From a bacterium (lineage in GTDB: Bacteria; UBA10199; DSSB01), in the NCBI GenBank assembly GCA_030426445.1, contig JAUHYS010000025.1:1-13792 (forward strand): a stretch of 13,792 nt of DNA, written 5' to 3'. The stretch's first letter is position 1. Every line of letters begins with the position of its first letter. Positions 1 through 6,868 of the stretch are shown piece after piece. Position numbers and translations under genes: made by a program. The notes under the pieces are model-generated. The model saw only the letters and a program-made list of their open reading frames with translations, did not search any database and had not been told where the DNA came from.

Positions 1-770
1 CGAGTCCGGTTTGTCGCCAAGGTTGCACTGTCATGATTATAATTAGCATTATTTAAGTCATAAATCAAAGGCTGGCCTCGCAAGTAGGTCATAGATCCTC
101 CCGCTTCTTCTAAGATAATTTGAGGCGCACAGGTATCCCAATAATAAACCGAATGATGGTTGAGATAAATATCGCCTACTTGCCGGACTAAAAGCCCAAC
201 CTTAATTCCCACACTATTAATCGGGTTCACCAAAGGGGATTTTAAGATATCTAAAGCCTGCTGGAGAGGTTTTTCAGGGAAACCCGTTGAAATGACCAAA
301 GGCATCTGAGAAAAATATTCTCTTTTGGAAACTTGGATCTTTTGGACCTTACCCTGATAGCGGTGCACGGTGCCTTGACCCTTTAAAGCTTGGTAAATAT
401 GCCCTTCTTCTGGATCCACCACAACCCCTAAATAAGGTTGTCCCTCTTTTAACAACCCAATCATGACACAATAACCCGGTCGTTTTTTAGCATAAGCCTT
501 GGTCCCATCTAAGGGATCGACCATCCAAACAAAGGGACTTTTTTCGTTGCCAATCAAGCCGTTTTCCTCCGTCACAATGGCATGATCTGGAAAGGCCTGC
601 TGCAGGCCCTCGCGAATGAGCTTGTCTGCCTGAAGGTCAGCTTCGGTCACTGGGGACTGATCTTTTTTTAATTGAGTCGCCAAATTTTCAAGCTGAAAAC
701 GGCTGATGAGGTCGGCTGCTGCTTGCCCTAATTCTAACGCAGTATTTGTCAGTCTTGTTTCAAATTGCAT
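1..770 (-). CDS. cysQ: 3'(2'),5'-bisphosphate nucleotidase CysQ (C-terminus cut by window edge)
   Basis: Hydrolyses 3'-phosphoadenosine 5'-phosphate (PAP), the by-product of PAPS use, to AMP and phosphate; a Mg2+-dependent enzyme of the inositol monophosphatase superfamily. Reading left from the ATG at 770, 256 codons are open to the edge. Visible family motifs: DQSPVTEAD (residues 37-45), the metal-binding Glu pair at 68-69, DPLDGT at 85-90 (metal ligands D85 and D88), and WDTCAP from W211 with D212 as the third metal ligand. Family members are about 245-275 residues, so only a short tail is missing. It is the last visible gene of a minus-strand operon, 14 bases after cysH, with an AAGGAT ribosome-binding site overlapping the cysH stop. 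General inositol monophosphatase activity is the alternative reading, but the cysC-cysH neighbours favour CysQ. Confidence 0.88.
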   Translation of the reverse strand, partial: MQFETRLTNTALELGQAAADLISRFQLENLATQLKKDQSPVTEADLQADKLIREGLQQAFPDHAIVTEENGLIGNEKSPFVWMVDPLDGTKAYAKKRPGYCVMIGLLKEGQPYLGVVVDPEEGHIYQALKGQGTVHRYQGKVQKIQVSKREYFSQMPLVISTGFPEKPLQQALDILKSPLVNPINSVGIKVGLLVRQVGDIYLNHHSVYYWDTCAPQIILEEAGGSMTYLRGQPLIYDLNNANYNHDSATLATNRT

Positions 771-784
771 AGCTGAGTATATCC

Positions 785-1534
785 TTAGATCTCATCTTTT
801 TTAGGAGGCACATGAAGTCCACACTCTTTATCGGCATCCTCTTTAAACCAGCGCCAGCGCCCAGCCCGTCGGGATTCATGCGGACCAATGGGAGTTGTGC
901 AAATCACACAGCCCAAAGACTCGTAATACCAACCGTTTTGATTCCAGTTAAGTAAGGCATGGACAGGGACCCCCTCTTTTTTGGCATAATCACGCAATTG
1001 GGCTTCGGTCCAATCAATCAGTGGAGCTACTTTAAGAATGGGACGTTTTTCTTTACCCTCAGTGATGATTTGAAATCGGGGAGTTTCTGCCCTGGCAGCC
1101 GACTGATCCGCGCGCAATCCCGTTAACCAAACGTCCAAAGTAGCCAGCGCCCGCTCATTGGGTTCGACCTTGCGCAAATGGCAGCAGTACTCTTGTTTCT
1201 CCTTACTGTCGAAAAAAAGGTATTCTCCGTGTTCTTGAATCATATTTTGAATTTTTTGCGGATCAGGCCCGAATTTTTCTACACGGATCCCATATTTTTT
1301 TTCAATTTCTTCGAAGAGTTGGTAAGTCTCCGGGAAAAGTCGCTGCGTATCAATAGTAAAAACCCGCGGAGTCACTCCTGCAGCCTCCGCCATATCGATC
1401 ATGACCACGCCGGTCAGTTGACCGCTGGTACCAATGGCCGCTTTTTTTCCAAAACGCTGAAAGATTTCACCAATCAGTTGCTTGGGGTCCTGGATGGCAT
1501 CCAGTTCTTCAATAATGGATTCAAAAGCATTCAT
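785..1534 (-). CDS. cysH: Assimilatory APS/PAPS reductase CysH, [4Fe-4S] type
   Basis: Reduces adenylyl sulfate (APS) or PAPS to sulfite with thioredoxin or glutaredoxin, in cytoplasmic sulfate assimilation. The 249-residue protein has the usual family length. Visible: a nucleotide-binding loop near residues 34-42 (IGTSGQLTG), a WLTGLRADQS segment (136-145), and the C-terminal KECGLH motif with catalytic Cys238. It also has the full cluster set: the Cys-Cys pair 117-118 and C-x-x-C at 209/212. In known enzymes these cysteines bind [4Fe-4S] and mark APS reductases (plants, Pseudomonas, mycobacteria) or dual APS/PAPS enzymes (Bacillus type); the E. coli PAPS reductase lacks them. The adjacent APS kinase gene leaves the true substrate open. 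It lies 20 bases after cysC; no clear Shine-Dalgarno precedes the ATG at 1534, so it may be translationally coupled. Confidence 0.93.
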   Translation of the reverse strand: MNAFESIIEELDAIQDPKQLIGEIFQRFGKKAAIGTSGQLTGVVMIDMAEAAGVTPRVFTIDTQRLFPETYQLFEEIEKKYGIRVEKFGPDPQKIQNMIQEHGEYLFFDSKEKQEYCCHLRKVEPNERALATLDVWLTGLRADQSAARAETPRFQIITEGKEKRPILKVAPLIDWTEAQLRDYAKKEGVPVHALLNWNQNGWYYESLGCVICTTPIGPHESRRAGRWRWFKEDADKECGLHVPPKKDEI

Positions 1535-1554
1535 AAAAAGGATTCTACAACATT

Positions 1555-2172
1555 TTAAAGAGAAAGGATGCCTTTTTCTTCCAATATCTCTAAAACCCGC
1601 CGCGTGGAGAGTTCTAAGTCTTCTGCTCCGGTCTTGAGCACCAGCTCGGGATTTTCTGGCGCTTCATAAGGGGCCGAAATGCCGGTAAACTCCGGAATTT
1701 CACCGGCACGCGCTTTTTTATACAAGCCTTTAGGATCGCGTTCTTCACAAGTGTCTAAAGGGGCATCACAAAACACTTCAAAAAATTGACCTTGCGGGAC
1801 AATTTCTCGCACCCGATCTCGGTCTGCTCGATAAGGAGAAATAAAGGCTGTTAAAGTGACCACATTGGCCTCACAAAAAAGTTTGGCGACTTCACCAATC
1901 CGGCGGATGTTTTCGCTACGGTCTTCTGGAGAAAATCCCAAATTATTATTGAGTCCATGACGAATATTGTCTCCGTCTAAGACGTAAGCATTAATACCGT
2001 TTTCAATTAGAGCATGTTCAACTTCACAAGCCACAGTGGATTTTCCGGAACCCGATAAACCGGTCAGCCAAATGACGGCGCCCTTTTGTCCGACGAGTTT
2101 TTCGCGCTCCTCAGGGCTGAGTTTCCCATGATGCCAGGTAATGTTCTTACTTTTTGGTTCTGTTTGCGACAT
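1555..2172 (-). CDS. cysC: Adenylylsulfate (APS) kinase CysC
   Basis: Phosphorylates the 3'-OH of APS with ATP to give PAPS, the activated sulfate used for reduction or by sulfotransferases. At 205 residues it is a standalone kinase, not the CysNC fusion. Visible motifs: P-loop GLSGSGKS (38-45), DGDN (66-69) for APS binding, ISPYRADR (111-118) with the Ser that corresponds to the phosphorylated serine of the E. coli enzyme, and the lid segment DPKGLYKKA (146-154) followed by FTGISAPYE (162-170). The ATG at 2172 has a TAAGGAG ribosome-binding site (2180-2186, minus strand). It is the first gene of the cysC-cysH-cysQ operon and diverges from the gene at 2263. No sulfate adenylyltransferase (cysD/cysN or sat) is in the window, so APS must be made by a gene elsewhere. 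Confidence 0.95.
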   Translation of the reverse strand: MSQTEPKSKNITWHHGKLSPEEREKLVGQKGAVIWLTGLSGSGKSTVACEVEHALIENGINAYVLDGDNIRHGLNNNLGFSPEDRSENIRRIGEVAKLFCEANVVTLTAFISPYRADRDRVREIVPQGQFFEVFCDAPLDTCEERDPKGLYKKARAGEIPEFTGISAPYEAPENPELVLKTGAEDLELSTRRVLEILEEKGILSL

Positions 2173-2262
2173 TGATTTTCTCCTTAGTCAAGTATAATGA
2201 AATTAAAACCGACTCCCTTTTAAGAAGTTCGCTAAAGGGATTGCAAGGGAAAAAGTTGGATT
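2173..2262. promoter_or_regulatory. Divergent intergenic region with candidate promoters and an imperfect inverted repeat
   Basis: These 90 bases separate cysC (leftward) from the small gene at 2263 (rightward) and must hold at least the cysC promoter. A TATAAT hexamer reads rightward at 2193-2198, with TTGATT 15 bases upstream (short spacing, overlapping the cysC start). TATACT reads leftward at 2196-2191, but I see no good -35 for it. An inverted repeat TCCCTTT (2214-2220) / AAAGGGA (2234-2240) separated by 13 bases could be an operator or a weak hairpin. Assignments are by eye only. Confidence 0.3.
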
Positions 2263-2562
2263 ATGAAGCTTCTGGATTTCCCCATTGACCCTGTAGCAGT
2301 AATTTTCTATGCTAAAATCATGAAAATCGTAACTAAAAGGGCTGGAAAGGAAGACATCGTAAATGATATCCGCATCCTACAGCATACTATGAATCGACTG
2401 CGTGGCTATGCCTTGGTTCCCTCAGGAGTCTATCGGTTTAAAACATTTAAGGAGGCAAATCAATGGATGAATCATCAAATGAGCCTTACTCACGCGCTCC
2501 AGAATTCGAAGACCTCCTCAGGCTCTGCCAATCACTCAACCAAGAAAAAGTCAGATATTTAG
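2263..2562 (+). CDS. Small hypothetical protein, upstream partner of nucleotidyltransferase
   Basis: A 99-residue protein of unknown function. The N-terminal part (about 1-50) is mildly basic; residues 54-73 hold a GVYRFKTFKEANQWM-type segment. I recall similar segments in short proteins encoded just upstream of minimal nucleotidyltransferases, but that is memory, not a search. The last ~26 residues are Ser/Lys/His-rich and lie entirely inside the downstream gene, so they look like read-through of that gene in another frame rather than a conserved domain. The ATG at 2263 has only a distant AAGGGA (2245-2250, 12 bases away); Met20 is an alternative start with no better site. It shows no HEPN RxxxxH motif and no membrane segment. 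Role as an antitoxin or partner is inference. Confidence 0.6.
   Translation: MKLLDFPIDPVAVIFYAKIMKIVTKRAGKEDIVNDIRILQHTMNRLRGYALVPSGVYRFKTFKEANQWMNHQMSLTHALQNSKTSSGSANHSTKKKSDI
2449..2455 (+). promoter_or_regulatory. Strong ribosome-binding site for the nucleotidyltransferase, inside the upstream gene
   Basis: AAGGAGG lies 7 bases before the ATG at 2463. It is a near-perfect Shine-Dalgarno placed within the coding region of the 99-residue gene, and it is the reason for accepting a start that overlaps that gene by 100 bases. Confidence 0.8.
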
Positions 2563-2975
2563 TCATTGGAGGTTTTGCCGTCATCCTTCACGGTTCGGTA
2601 CGAGCCACAAAAGATATTGATCTATTGGTTGACTCGTCTCAAACAAATATCAAAAAAATCAAGCAAGCCATGTCTAGTCTGCCAGACAACGCTATTGCTC
2701 TCATTGCTGAGGATGAAGTGAAAAAATATCAAGTAGTCCGAGTCGCCGATGAATTTGTCGTAGATTTAATGGAAAAGGCTTGTGGAATTGATTATAAAAT
2801 AGCAGAAAAAGAAATCGATTGGAAAGAAATAGAAGGCATAAAAATTCCATTAGCTAGCAAGTCACTTTTAATTCGTATGAAAGATACTGTCAGGCCTTCT
2901 GATAAAGCCGATGTCGAATTCTTAAAATGGCGTATTCAAGCAGAAAAAGAATTAAAAAATAAAGGAGAAAAATAA
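2463..2975 (+). CDS. Minimal nucleotidyltransferase-fold protein (MNT/AbiEii-like)
   Basis: A 170-residue protein with the polymerase-beta nucleotidyltransferase signature: VIGGFAVILHGS (about residues 34-45) followed by RATKDIDLLVD (47-57), where D52 and D54 are the paired metal-binding acidic residues. A later VVDLMEKACG stretch (about residue 100) could supply the third acidic residue. The C-terminal segment, with KDTVRPSDKADVEFL (140-154), resembles the region seen in DUF6036/AbiEii-type families. Such proteins often transfer nucleotides to RNA or protein and commonly sit in two-gene toxin-antitoxin or phage-defence modules; the substrate here is unknown. It overlaps the preceding gene by 100 bases in another frame, and its last codons contain the ribosome-binding site (GGAG 2964-2967) of the kinase that starts one base after its stop. 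Confidence 0.8.
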   Translation: MDESSNEPYSRAPEFEDLLRLCQSLNQEKVRYLVIGGFAVILHGSVRATKDIDLLVDSSQTNIKKIKQAMSSLPDNAIALIAEDEVKKYQVVRVADEFVVDLMEKACGIDYKIAEKEIDWKEIEGIKIPLASKSLLIRMKDTVRPSDKADVEFLKWRIQAEKELKNKGEK

Positions 2976-2976
2976 A

Positions 2977-3897
2977 ATGTCATTAACCGTTATTGGAACC
3001 GTTGCCTTAGACAGTGTCGAGTCTCCTTTTGGAAAGATCGAAGAAGGCCTGGGAGGGTCTGCAACTCATTTTAGTATTTCAGCCGCTTTTTTTAGTCCCA
3101 TTTCCTTAGTCGCGGTGATTGGTGAAGATTTCCCAGAAGAACATATTCAATTTTTAAAATCGCGCTCGATTAATATCGACGATTTACAAAAGTTAGCTGG
3201 CCCCTCCTTTCGTTGGAAAGGCCGCTACGACTATGACCTTAATACCGCCCATACCTTGGATACTCAGCTCAATGTCTTAACTCAATTTGACCCGCAATTA
3301 AGTTCCCAAGCCAAACAAAACCCCTTTGTTTTTTTAGCCAACATCGATCCCAAATTACAAAAAAAAGTGATCTCACAGGTAGCAAACAAACCCTTTATTG
3401 CTGCCGACACCATGAATTTTTGGATTGAAGGGGCAAGAGACTCACTTTTAGAAATGCTCAAAGACATTGATATGCTGGTCATTAACGAAGCCGAAGCACG
3501 CCTCTTAGCGCAAGAGTATAATTTACTCAAAGCAAGCAACAAGATTCGTGAAATGGGACCTAAAATTTTATTGATCAAAAGAGGCGAATACGGTGCCCTA
3601 GCATTTTATGAGGATAAGATCTTCAATGCACCCGCCCTTCCCCTCGAGGACATCCAAGACCCCACCGGAGCAGGAGATTCTTTTGCGGGAGGCGTCATGG
3701 GTTATCTGGCCAAAACCCAAGATACAAGTTTTAACAATCTCAAAAAAGCCATGATCTATGGCAGTGTGATGGCAAGTTTTAATGTAGAAAAATTTAGTTT
3801 AGACCGACTGCGTAACCTGACTCATCCAGAAATCGAAAAACGCTATCAAGCTTTTTGCGAACTAAGTCATTTTGAAAACTATGAACTTTCCGCTTAA
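2977..3897 (+). CDS. PfkB-family carbohydrate/nucleoside kinase
   Basis: A 306-residue ribokinase-superfamily kinase that phosphorylates a sugar or nucleoside hydroxyl with ATP; the substrate cannot be read from the sequence. Visible: an N-terminal strand VIGTVALDSV (residues 5-14), the substrate-side GGSATH motif (26-31), VINEAEARLL (168-177, the usual 'N..E' region), and the C-terminal PfkB signature DPTGAGDSFAGG (228-239) with D234 as catalytic base and the GAGD anion hole. The ATG at 2977 has GGAG 9 bases upstream. Its stop overlaps the start of the next gene by one base (TAATG), so the two are almost certainly cotranslated. Close spacing to the nucleotidyltransferase puts it in the same transcription unit unless an internal promoter was missed. 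Confidence 0.88.
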   Translation: MSLTVIGTVALDSVESPFGKIEEGLGGSATHFSISAAFFSPISLVAVIGEDFPEEHIQFLKSRSINIDDLQKLAGPSFRWKGRYDYDLNTAHTLDTQLNVLTQFDPQLSSQAKQNPFVFLANIDPKLQKKVISQVANKPFIAADTMNFWIEGARDSLLEMLKDIDMLVINEAEARLLAQEYNLLKASNKIREMGPKILLIKRGEYGALAFYEDKIFNAPALPLEDIQDPTGAGDSFAGGVMGYLAKTQDTSFNNLKKAMIYGSVMASFNVEKFSLDRLRNLTHPEIEKRYQAFCELSHFENYELSA

Positions 3898-5495
3898 TGA
3901 ATACTCTCGATCATTATAACATCGCCTATGACTGCATCGATAAACACGCAGCATCACTACATCGCAAACACCACACGGCTTTAATCTCTGTCGAAGAAAA
4001 CGCTACCAATGCTTCACTCAAGGAAACACGTCTCAGTTTTTCGGCTTTAGAAGGCCTAACTAATCGCATGGCCAACGCCATGCAAGCAAGAGGTCTCCAA
4101 GCCCATGACCGTGTCATCCTACGCTTGAGCAATCGAGTAGAATTCCCCATTAGCTTTCTTGCCATTATTAAATGCGGTGCCATCCCCATTCCAAGCTCAC
4201 CCCTTTTTACTTGGAAGGAACTCACTTTTTTACTTCAAGATAGCGAAGCCCGTTTTTTGATCACAGAAGATCCATTCCTTTTAGAGGAATTAAAAAAGAA
4301 AAATTATTCCGAGAAAGCAATTCAACTCAAAGAAATCTGGAATCTTTGTACTAAAGAAAGCCCTTTGCCGACTCACATCTTCCGCTGGCAAGACATGCTA
4401 AAACAAGGACAAACTCAATTTTCTCTCCAAGAAACTGCAGCAAAAAACCCTGCCTATTGGCTTTATACCAGCGGAACTACGGGAACTCCTAAAGCGGCGA
4501 TTCATAGTCATGCGAGTATTCGTGCGCATGATGACCGTATCAAAGTTTGGCAAAATCTAAAAGACGGAGACATTATTTTTAATACCAGTGCGCTTAATTG
4601 GAGCTACGCCTTGACAGCAGGCCTGCTCGATATTTGGCGCCATGGACAGACGGCACTAATTTACCAAGGTAAACTCGAGGCTGAAAGACTTTGCCACTTA
4701 CTTCACCAATATAAAGTCACCACCCTCATGAGTGTTCCAGGAATTTACCGCCGCCTCAATCGCTATTTAATGGAACATCCACAAAAATTTTCGCGCTTAC
4801 GCGTCTGTCTCAGTGCAGGTGAGTTTCTCAAAGATCAAACTGAGGAATCATTTTACCAGTTAACCGGCAGACATATCTATCAAGGCTTAGGTATGACGGA
4901 ACACAGCGTTTACTTGGTTCAAGCTTTTGGAGAAGACAAAAGCAGTGGAGCCCTTGGTAGACCTCTTCCTGGGCAAAAAGTGACACTACGCAATAAAGAC
5001 CTAAAAGAAACACAAGTAGGAGAAATCGGGACCCTGGCCACCCATCATTCCTGTGAAGGACTTTTTTTAGGCTATCATCAAAAAGGACAAAAAGACCCCA
5101 AACTCCCTTTATCTGAAAATTGGTTTTTAAGTGGAGACCTGGCTAAACGCGATGCAGCGGGTAACTTCACTTTTTTAGGAAGAAAAGACGACATCCTCAC
5201 TGTGGGGGGTTATAAAATTTCTCCATTAGAGATTGAGCAAGTTTTACAAAGACACCCTCAAGTTATCGAAGCTGCGGTCCTTGCTAAAAGTGTAAAAAAA
5301 GACACTATCCTACTCCATGCTTATGTTGTGTTAGACGCAAAAGTCCAAGGTAATGAAGAGTTGGCAAAACATATATTGAACTTTTGTAAAAAGTCCCTCG
5401 CTGCCTATAAACTGCCTCGTCAAATCACCTGGATGAAGGCCTTACCTAAGACCGCAAGGGGTAAATTGGATCGTAGGGCCCTTTTTATAGATTAA
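3897..5495 (+). CDS. Acyl-CoA ligase, benzoate-CoA-ligase-like (ANL superfamily)
   Basis: Activates a carboxylic acid as acyl-AMP and then transfers it to CoA. The 532-residue length is usual for the family. Core motifs in order: P-loop-like TSGTTGTPK (residues 191-199, A3), aromatic-rich NTSALNWSY (229-237, A4 region), GLGMTEH (330-336, A5), SGDL (412-415, A7), GRKDD (428-432, A8 hinge), GGYKISPLEIE (437-447), and the catalytic lysine K523 in TARGKLDR (A10). Spacing and A4/A5 style suggest the benzoate/4-hydroxybenzoate or medium-chain acyl group, but substrate is not decided. Starts at the ATG that overlaps the PfkB stop, so translational coupling is likely. The next gene downstream is a phasin-like protein, which hints at a role in supplying acyl-CoA for polyester or fatty-acid metabolism (inference). 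Confidence 0.88.
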   Translation: MNTLDHYNIAYDCIDKHAASLHRKHHTALISVEENATNASLKETRLSFSALEGLTNRMANAMQARGLQAHDRVILRLSNRVEFPISFLAIIKCGAIPIPSSPLFTWKELTFLLQDSEARFLITEDPFLLEELKKKNYSEKAIQLKEIWNLCTKESPLPTHIFRWQDMLKQGQTQFSLQETAAKNPAYWLYTSGTTGTPKAAIHSHASIRAHDDRIKVWQNLKDGDIIFNTSALNWSYALTAGLLDIWRHGQTALIYQGKLEAERLCHLLHQYKVTTLMSVPGIYRRLNRYLMEHPQKFSRLRVCLSAGEFLKDQTEESFYQLTGRHIYQGLGMTEHSVYLVQAFGEDKSSGALGRPLPGQKVTLRNKDLKETQVGEIGTLATHHSCEGLFLGYHQKGQKDPKLPLSENWFLSGDLAKRDAAGNFTFLGRKDDILTVGGYKISPLEIEQVLQRHPQVIEAAVLAKSVKKDTILLHAYVVLDAKVQGNEELAKHILNFCKKSLAAYKLPRQITWMKALPKTARGKLDRRALFID

Positions 5496-5514
5496 TCATC
5501 ACGATTCATCATGA

Positions 5515-5536
5515 TGTCCCTTGACAGTTAAGGACA
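5515..5536. repeat. Inverted repeat over the phasin promoter -35 box
   Basis: TGTCC (5515-5519) and GGACA (5532-5536) form an inverted repeat with 12 bases between the arms, spanning the TTGACA element. With one bulged base the pairing extends inward (TT / AA). It could be a repressor site or chance; no regulator in the window is linked to it. Confidence 0.35.
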
Positions 5537-5550
5537 TTATCCAATAGAAT
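5521..5550 (+). promoter_or_regulatory. Sigma70-type promoter for the phasin-like gene
   Basis: TTGACA (5521-5526, perfect -35) is followed after 18 bases by TAGAAT (5545-5550, 5 of 6 to TATAAT). It lies 38 bases before the ATG at 5589, in the only sizeable gap after the ligase gene. This is the best-looking promoter in the window and likely also drives murI. Confidence 0.6.
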
Positions 5551-5588
5551 TATGGCGGATTATCTTTAACCTAAAACTAGGAGTTTTT

Positions 5589-5993
5589 ATGGGAATACGT
5601 AACACCATGGAAGAGGCTTTGCAAAAAGGAGAAAAAATCAAAGATCAGTTTTTAAGTGACCTGATGCGCTCACAGACAGTCAATCAACTTTTGCAAAACG
5701 AAGTTTTTCTCAAGTCTCTTACTAAGGTCATCACTACAAAGTACGAAATCGAAAAAAGCGTTAAGACCAATGTTAAAAGTTTTCTCAAAGCATTGAATTT
5801 ACCTTCTCAAGAAGACTTATCGACCGTTAAACGTAAATTGCACCGTTTAGAAGACGAAATGGATATCCTTAATAAAAAAGTCCATTCAAGTAATGGTGCC
5901 AGTCGAACGAAAGTCGCTAAAACAACCCAAACTAAAGTAAAAAGCTCGAAAGCAAGTACTGCTAAAACGAAAAGCAAACGTCGCGCTCGGTAA
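5589..5993 (+). CDS. Phasin-like protein with basic, histone-H1-like C-terminal tail
   Basis: A 134-residue, mostly helical protein. Residues 1-70 are amphipathic helix; residues about 69-98 (ALNLPSQEDLSTVKRKL, then a leucine-spaced heptad stretch) match the phasin-type pattern of an 'NLPs..D...L..kl..LE' linker and coiled coil. Residues 100-134 are almost only Lys, Arg, Ser, Thr and Ala, with TKVKSSKAS- and TKSKRRAR-type repeats, like the DNA-binding tails of PhaF or histone H1. Phasins coat polyhydroxyalkanoate granules, and PhaF-type ones also bind DNA and help segregate granules. No PHA synthase is visible here, so the function is inferred from architecture alone. AGGAG (5579-5583) lies 5 bases before the ATG. 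A nucleoid-associated protein is the main alternative. Confidence 0.65.
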   Translation: MGIRNTMEEALQKGEKIKDQFLSDLMRSQTVNQLLQNEVFLKSLTKVITTKYEIEKSVKTNVKSFLKALNLPSQEDLSTVKRKLHRLEDEMDILNKKVHSSNGASRTKVAKTTQTKVKSSKASTAKTKSKRRAR

Positions 5994-5998
5994 ACCCT

Positions 5999-6787
5999 TT
6001 GAAAAATCCCATTGGCATTTTTGACTCAGGTCTGGGTGGCCTAACCGTTTTCTCTCAGGTTGCGAAGCTTTTACCCCAAGAAAACCTCATTTATCTTGGC
6101 GATACAGCGCGAGTCCCTTATGGGGTGAAGTCTGCTGAAACCATCCTTCGCTATTGTCAGGAAATATGCGACTTCTTACTACGTCATCAAGTCAAAGCGA
6201 TTGTAGTTGCTTGTAACACAGCTTCAGCCGTTGCCATCGACAAATTACAAGCCTGGTATCAAATACCGGTTTTGGGAGTGCTTCAACCAGGCGTCATAGC
6301 AGCTCTCCAAGAGGGGCGTGCAAAAAAAATTGGTGTCATTGGAACCGAAGGCACGATTCGTTCAGGAAGTTACACCAAAGCGATTCAATCTTACCTTGCA
6401 GAAGTCGAAGTTTTTAGTCAAAGCTGCCCTCTTTTTGTCCCTCTTGTCGAAGAAGGTTGGACTCATCATGATATCACCCGCCAAATTGCCGAAGTCTACC
6501 TGGGCCCCTGGCGAGAAATTAACTTGGATACCCTTATTTTAGGATGCACTCATTACCCTCTTCTCAAAGATTTGATCTCTAAAGTTTTAAAAACACGCTT
6601 AGTCGACTCTGCTTTTGAAACAGCCAAAAGTTTAAAAGCTCTTTTAGAAGAAAACACAGCTCTGCAAAACACTGAAGTTCAGGGTAAACATCAATTTTTC
6701 TCAACGGACGCTCCCGAAAAAATGCAAAGTTTGGCAAAACAGTTTTTAGGAAAAGAAATTAGTTCGGTACAATTGGCCAACTTGTAG
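5999..6787 (+). CDS. murI: Glutamate racemase MurI
   Basis: Interconverts L- and D-glutamate to supply D-Glu for peptidoglycan; a cytoplasmic, cofactor-independent racemase. The 262 residues match family length. Visible: IGIFDSGLGGLTV (5-17), YLGDTARVPYG (32-42), and the two catalytic cysteines in ACNTAS (C72) and LGCTHYPLL (C183). The start is TTG at 5999: the protein begins exactly at the conserved MKNPIGIFDSG N-terminus there, and no ATG or GTG is suitably placed upstream in frame. There is no obvious Shine-Dalgarno in the 5-base gap after the phasin-like gene, so translation may depend on coupling to that gene. Confidence 0.95.
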   Translation: MKNPIGIFDSGLGGLTVFSQVAKLLPQENLIYLGDTARVPYGVKSAETILRYCQEICDFLLRHQVKAIVVACNTASAVAIDKLQAWYQIPVLGVLQPGVIAALQEGRAKKIGVIGTEGTIRSGSYTKAIQSYLAEVEVFSQSCPLFVPLVEEGWTHHDITRQIAEVYLGPWREINLDTLILGCTHYPLLKDLISKVLKTRLVDSAFETAKSLKALLEENTALQNTEVQGKHQFFSTDAPEKMQSLAKQFLGKEISSVQLANL

Positions 6788-6810
6788 GGAATATGTATTG
6801 ACTCTATTCG

Positions 6811-6840
6811 ATGACATGATAATTTCACTAAAAATATAAA
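6811..6840 (+). promoter_or_regulatory. Possible promoter for the transketolase operon
   Basis: In the 81-base gap before the transketolase gene, ATGACA (6811-6816) and TATAAA (6835-6840) are 18 bases apart, 28 bases before the ATG. A TTGACT at 6798-6803 is also present but has no well-spaced -10. Weak, by-eye assignment. Confidence 0.3.
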
Positions 6841-6868
6841 GTCTTTTTAATCTTCAATTGGAACTATC

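Noticed and set aside
1178..1558. Plus-strand open frame of 126 codons opposite cysH
   Set aside because: It lies wholly over the well-supported cysH gene, is rich in Phe/Leu/Asn from the complementary strand, and has no recognisable domain.
2214..2240. Inverted repeat as a rho-independent terminator
   Set aside because: The stem is short with a 13-base loop, no T-run follows, and it lies between two divergent starts where a terminator is not expected.
2263..2975. MNT-HEPN toxin-antitoxin pair
   Set aside because: The nucleotidyltransferase half fits, but the partner has no RxxxxH HEPN motif and is encoded as a different kind of short protein, so the specific MNT-HEPN label is not supported.
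5496..5514. ATCATC/CATGAT repeats after the ligase gene as a terminator or operator
   Set aside because: The pairing is weak and AT-rich, without a T-tract; probably low-complexity chance similarity.
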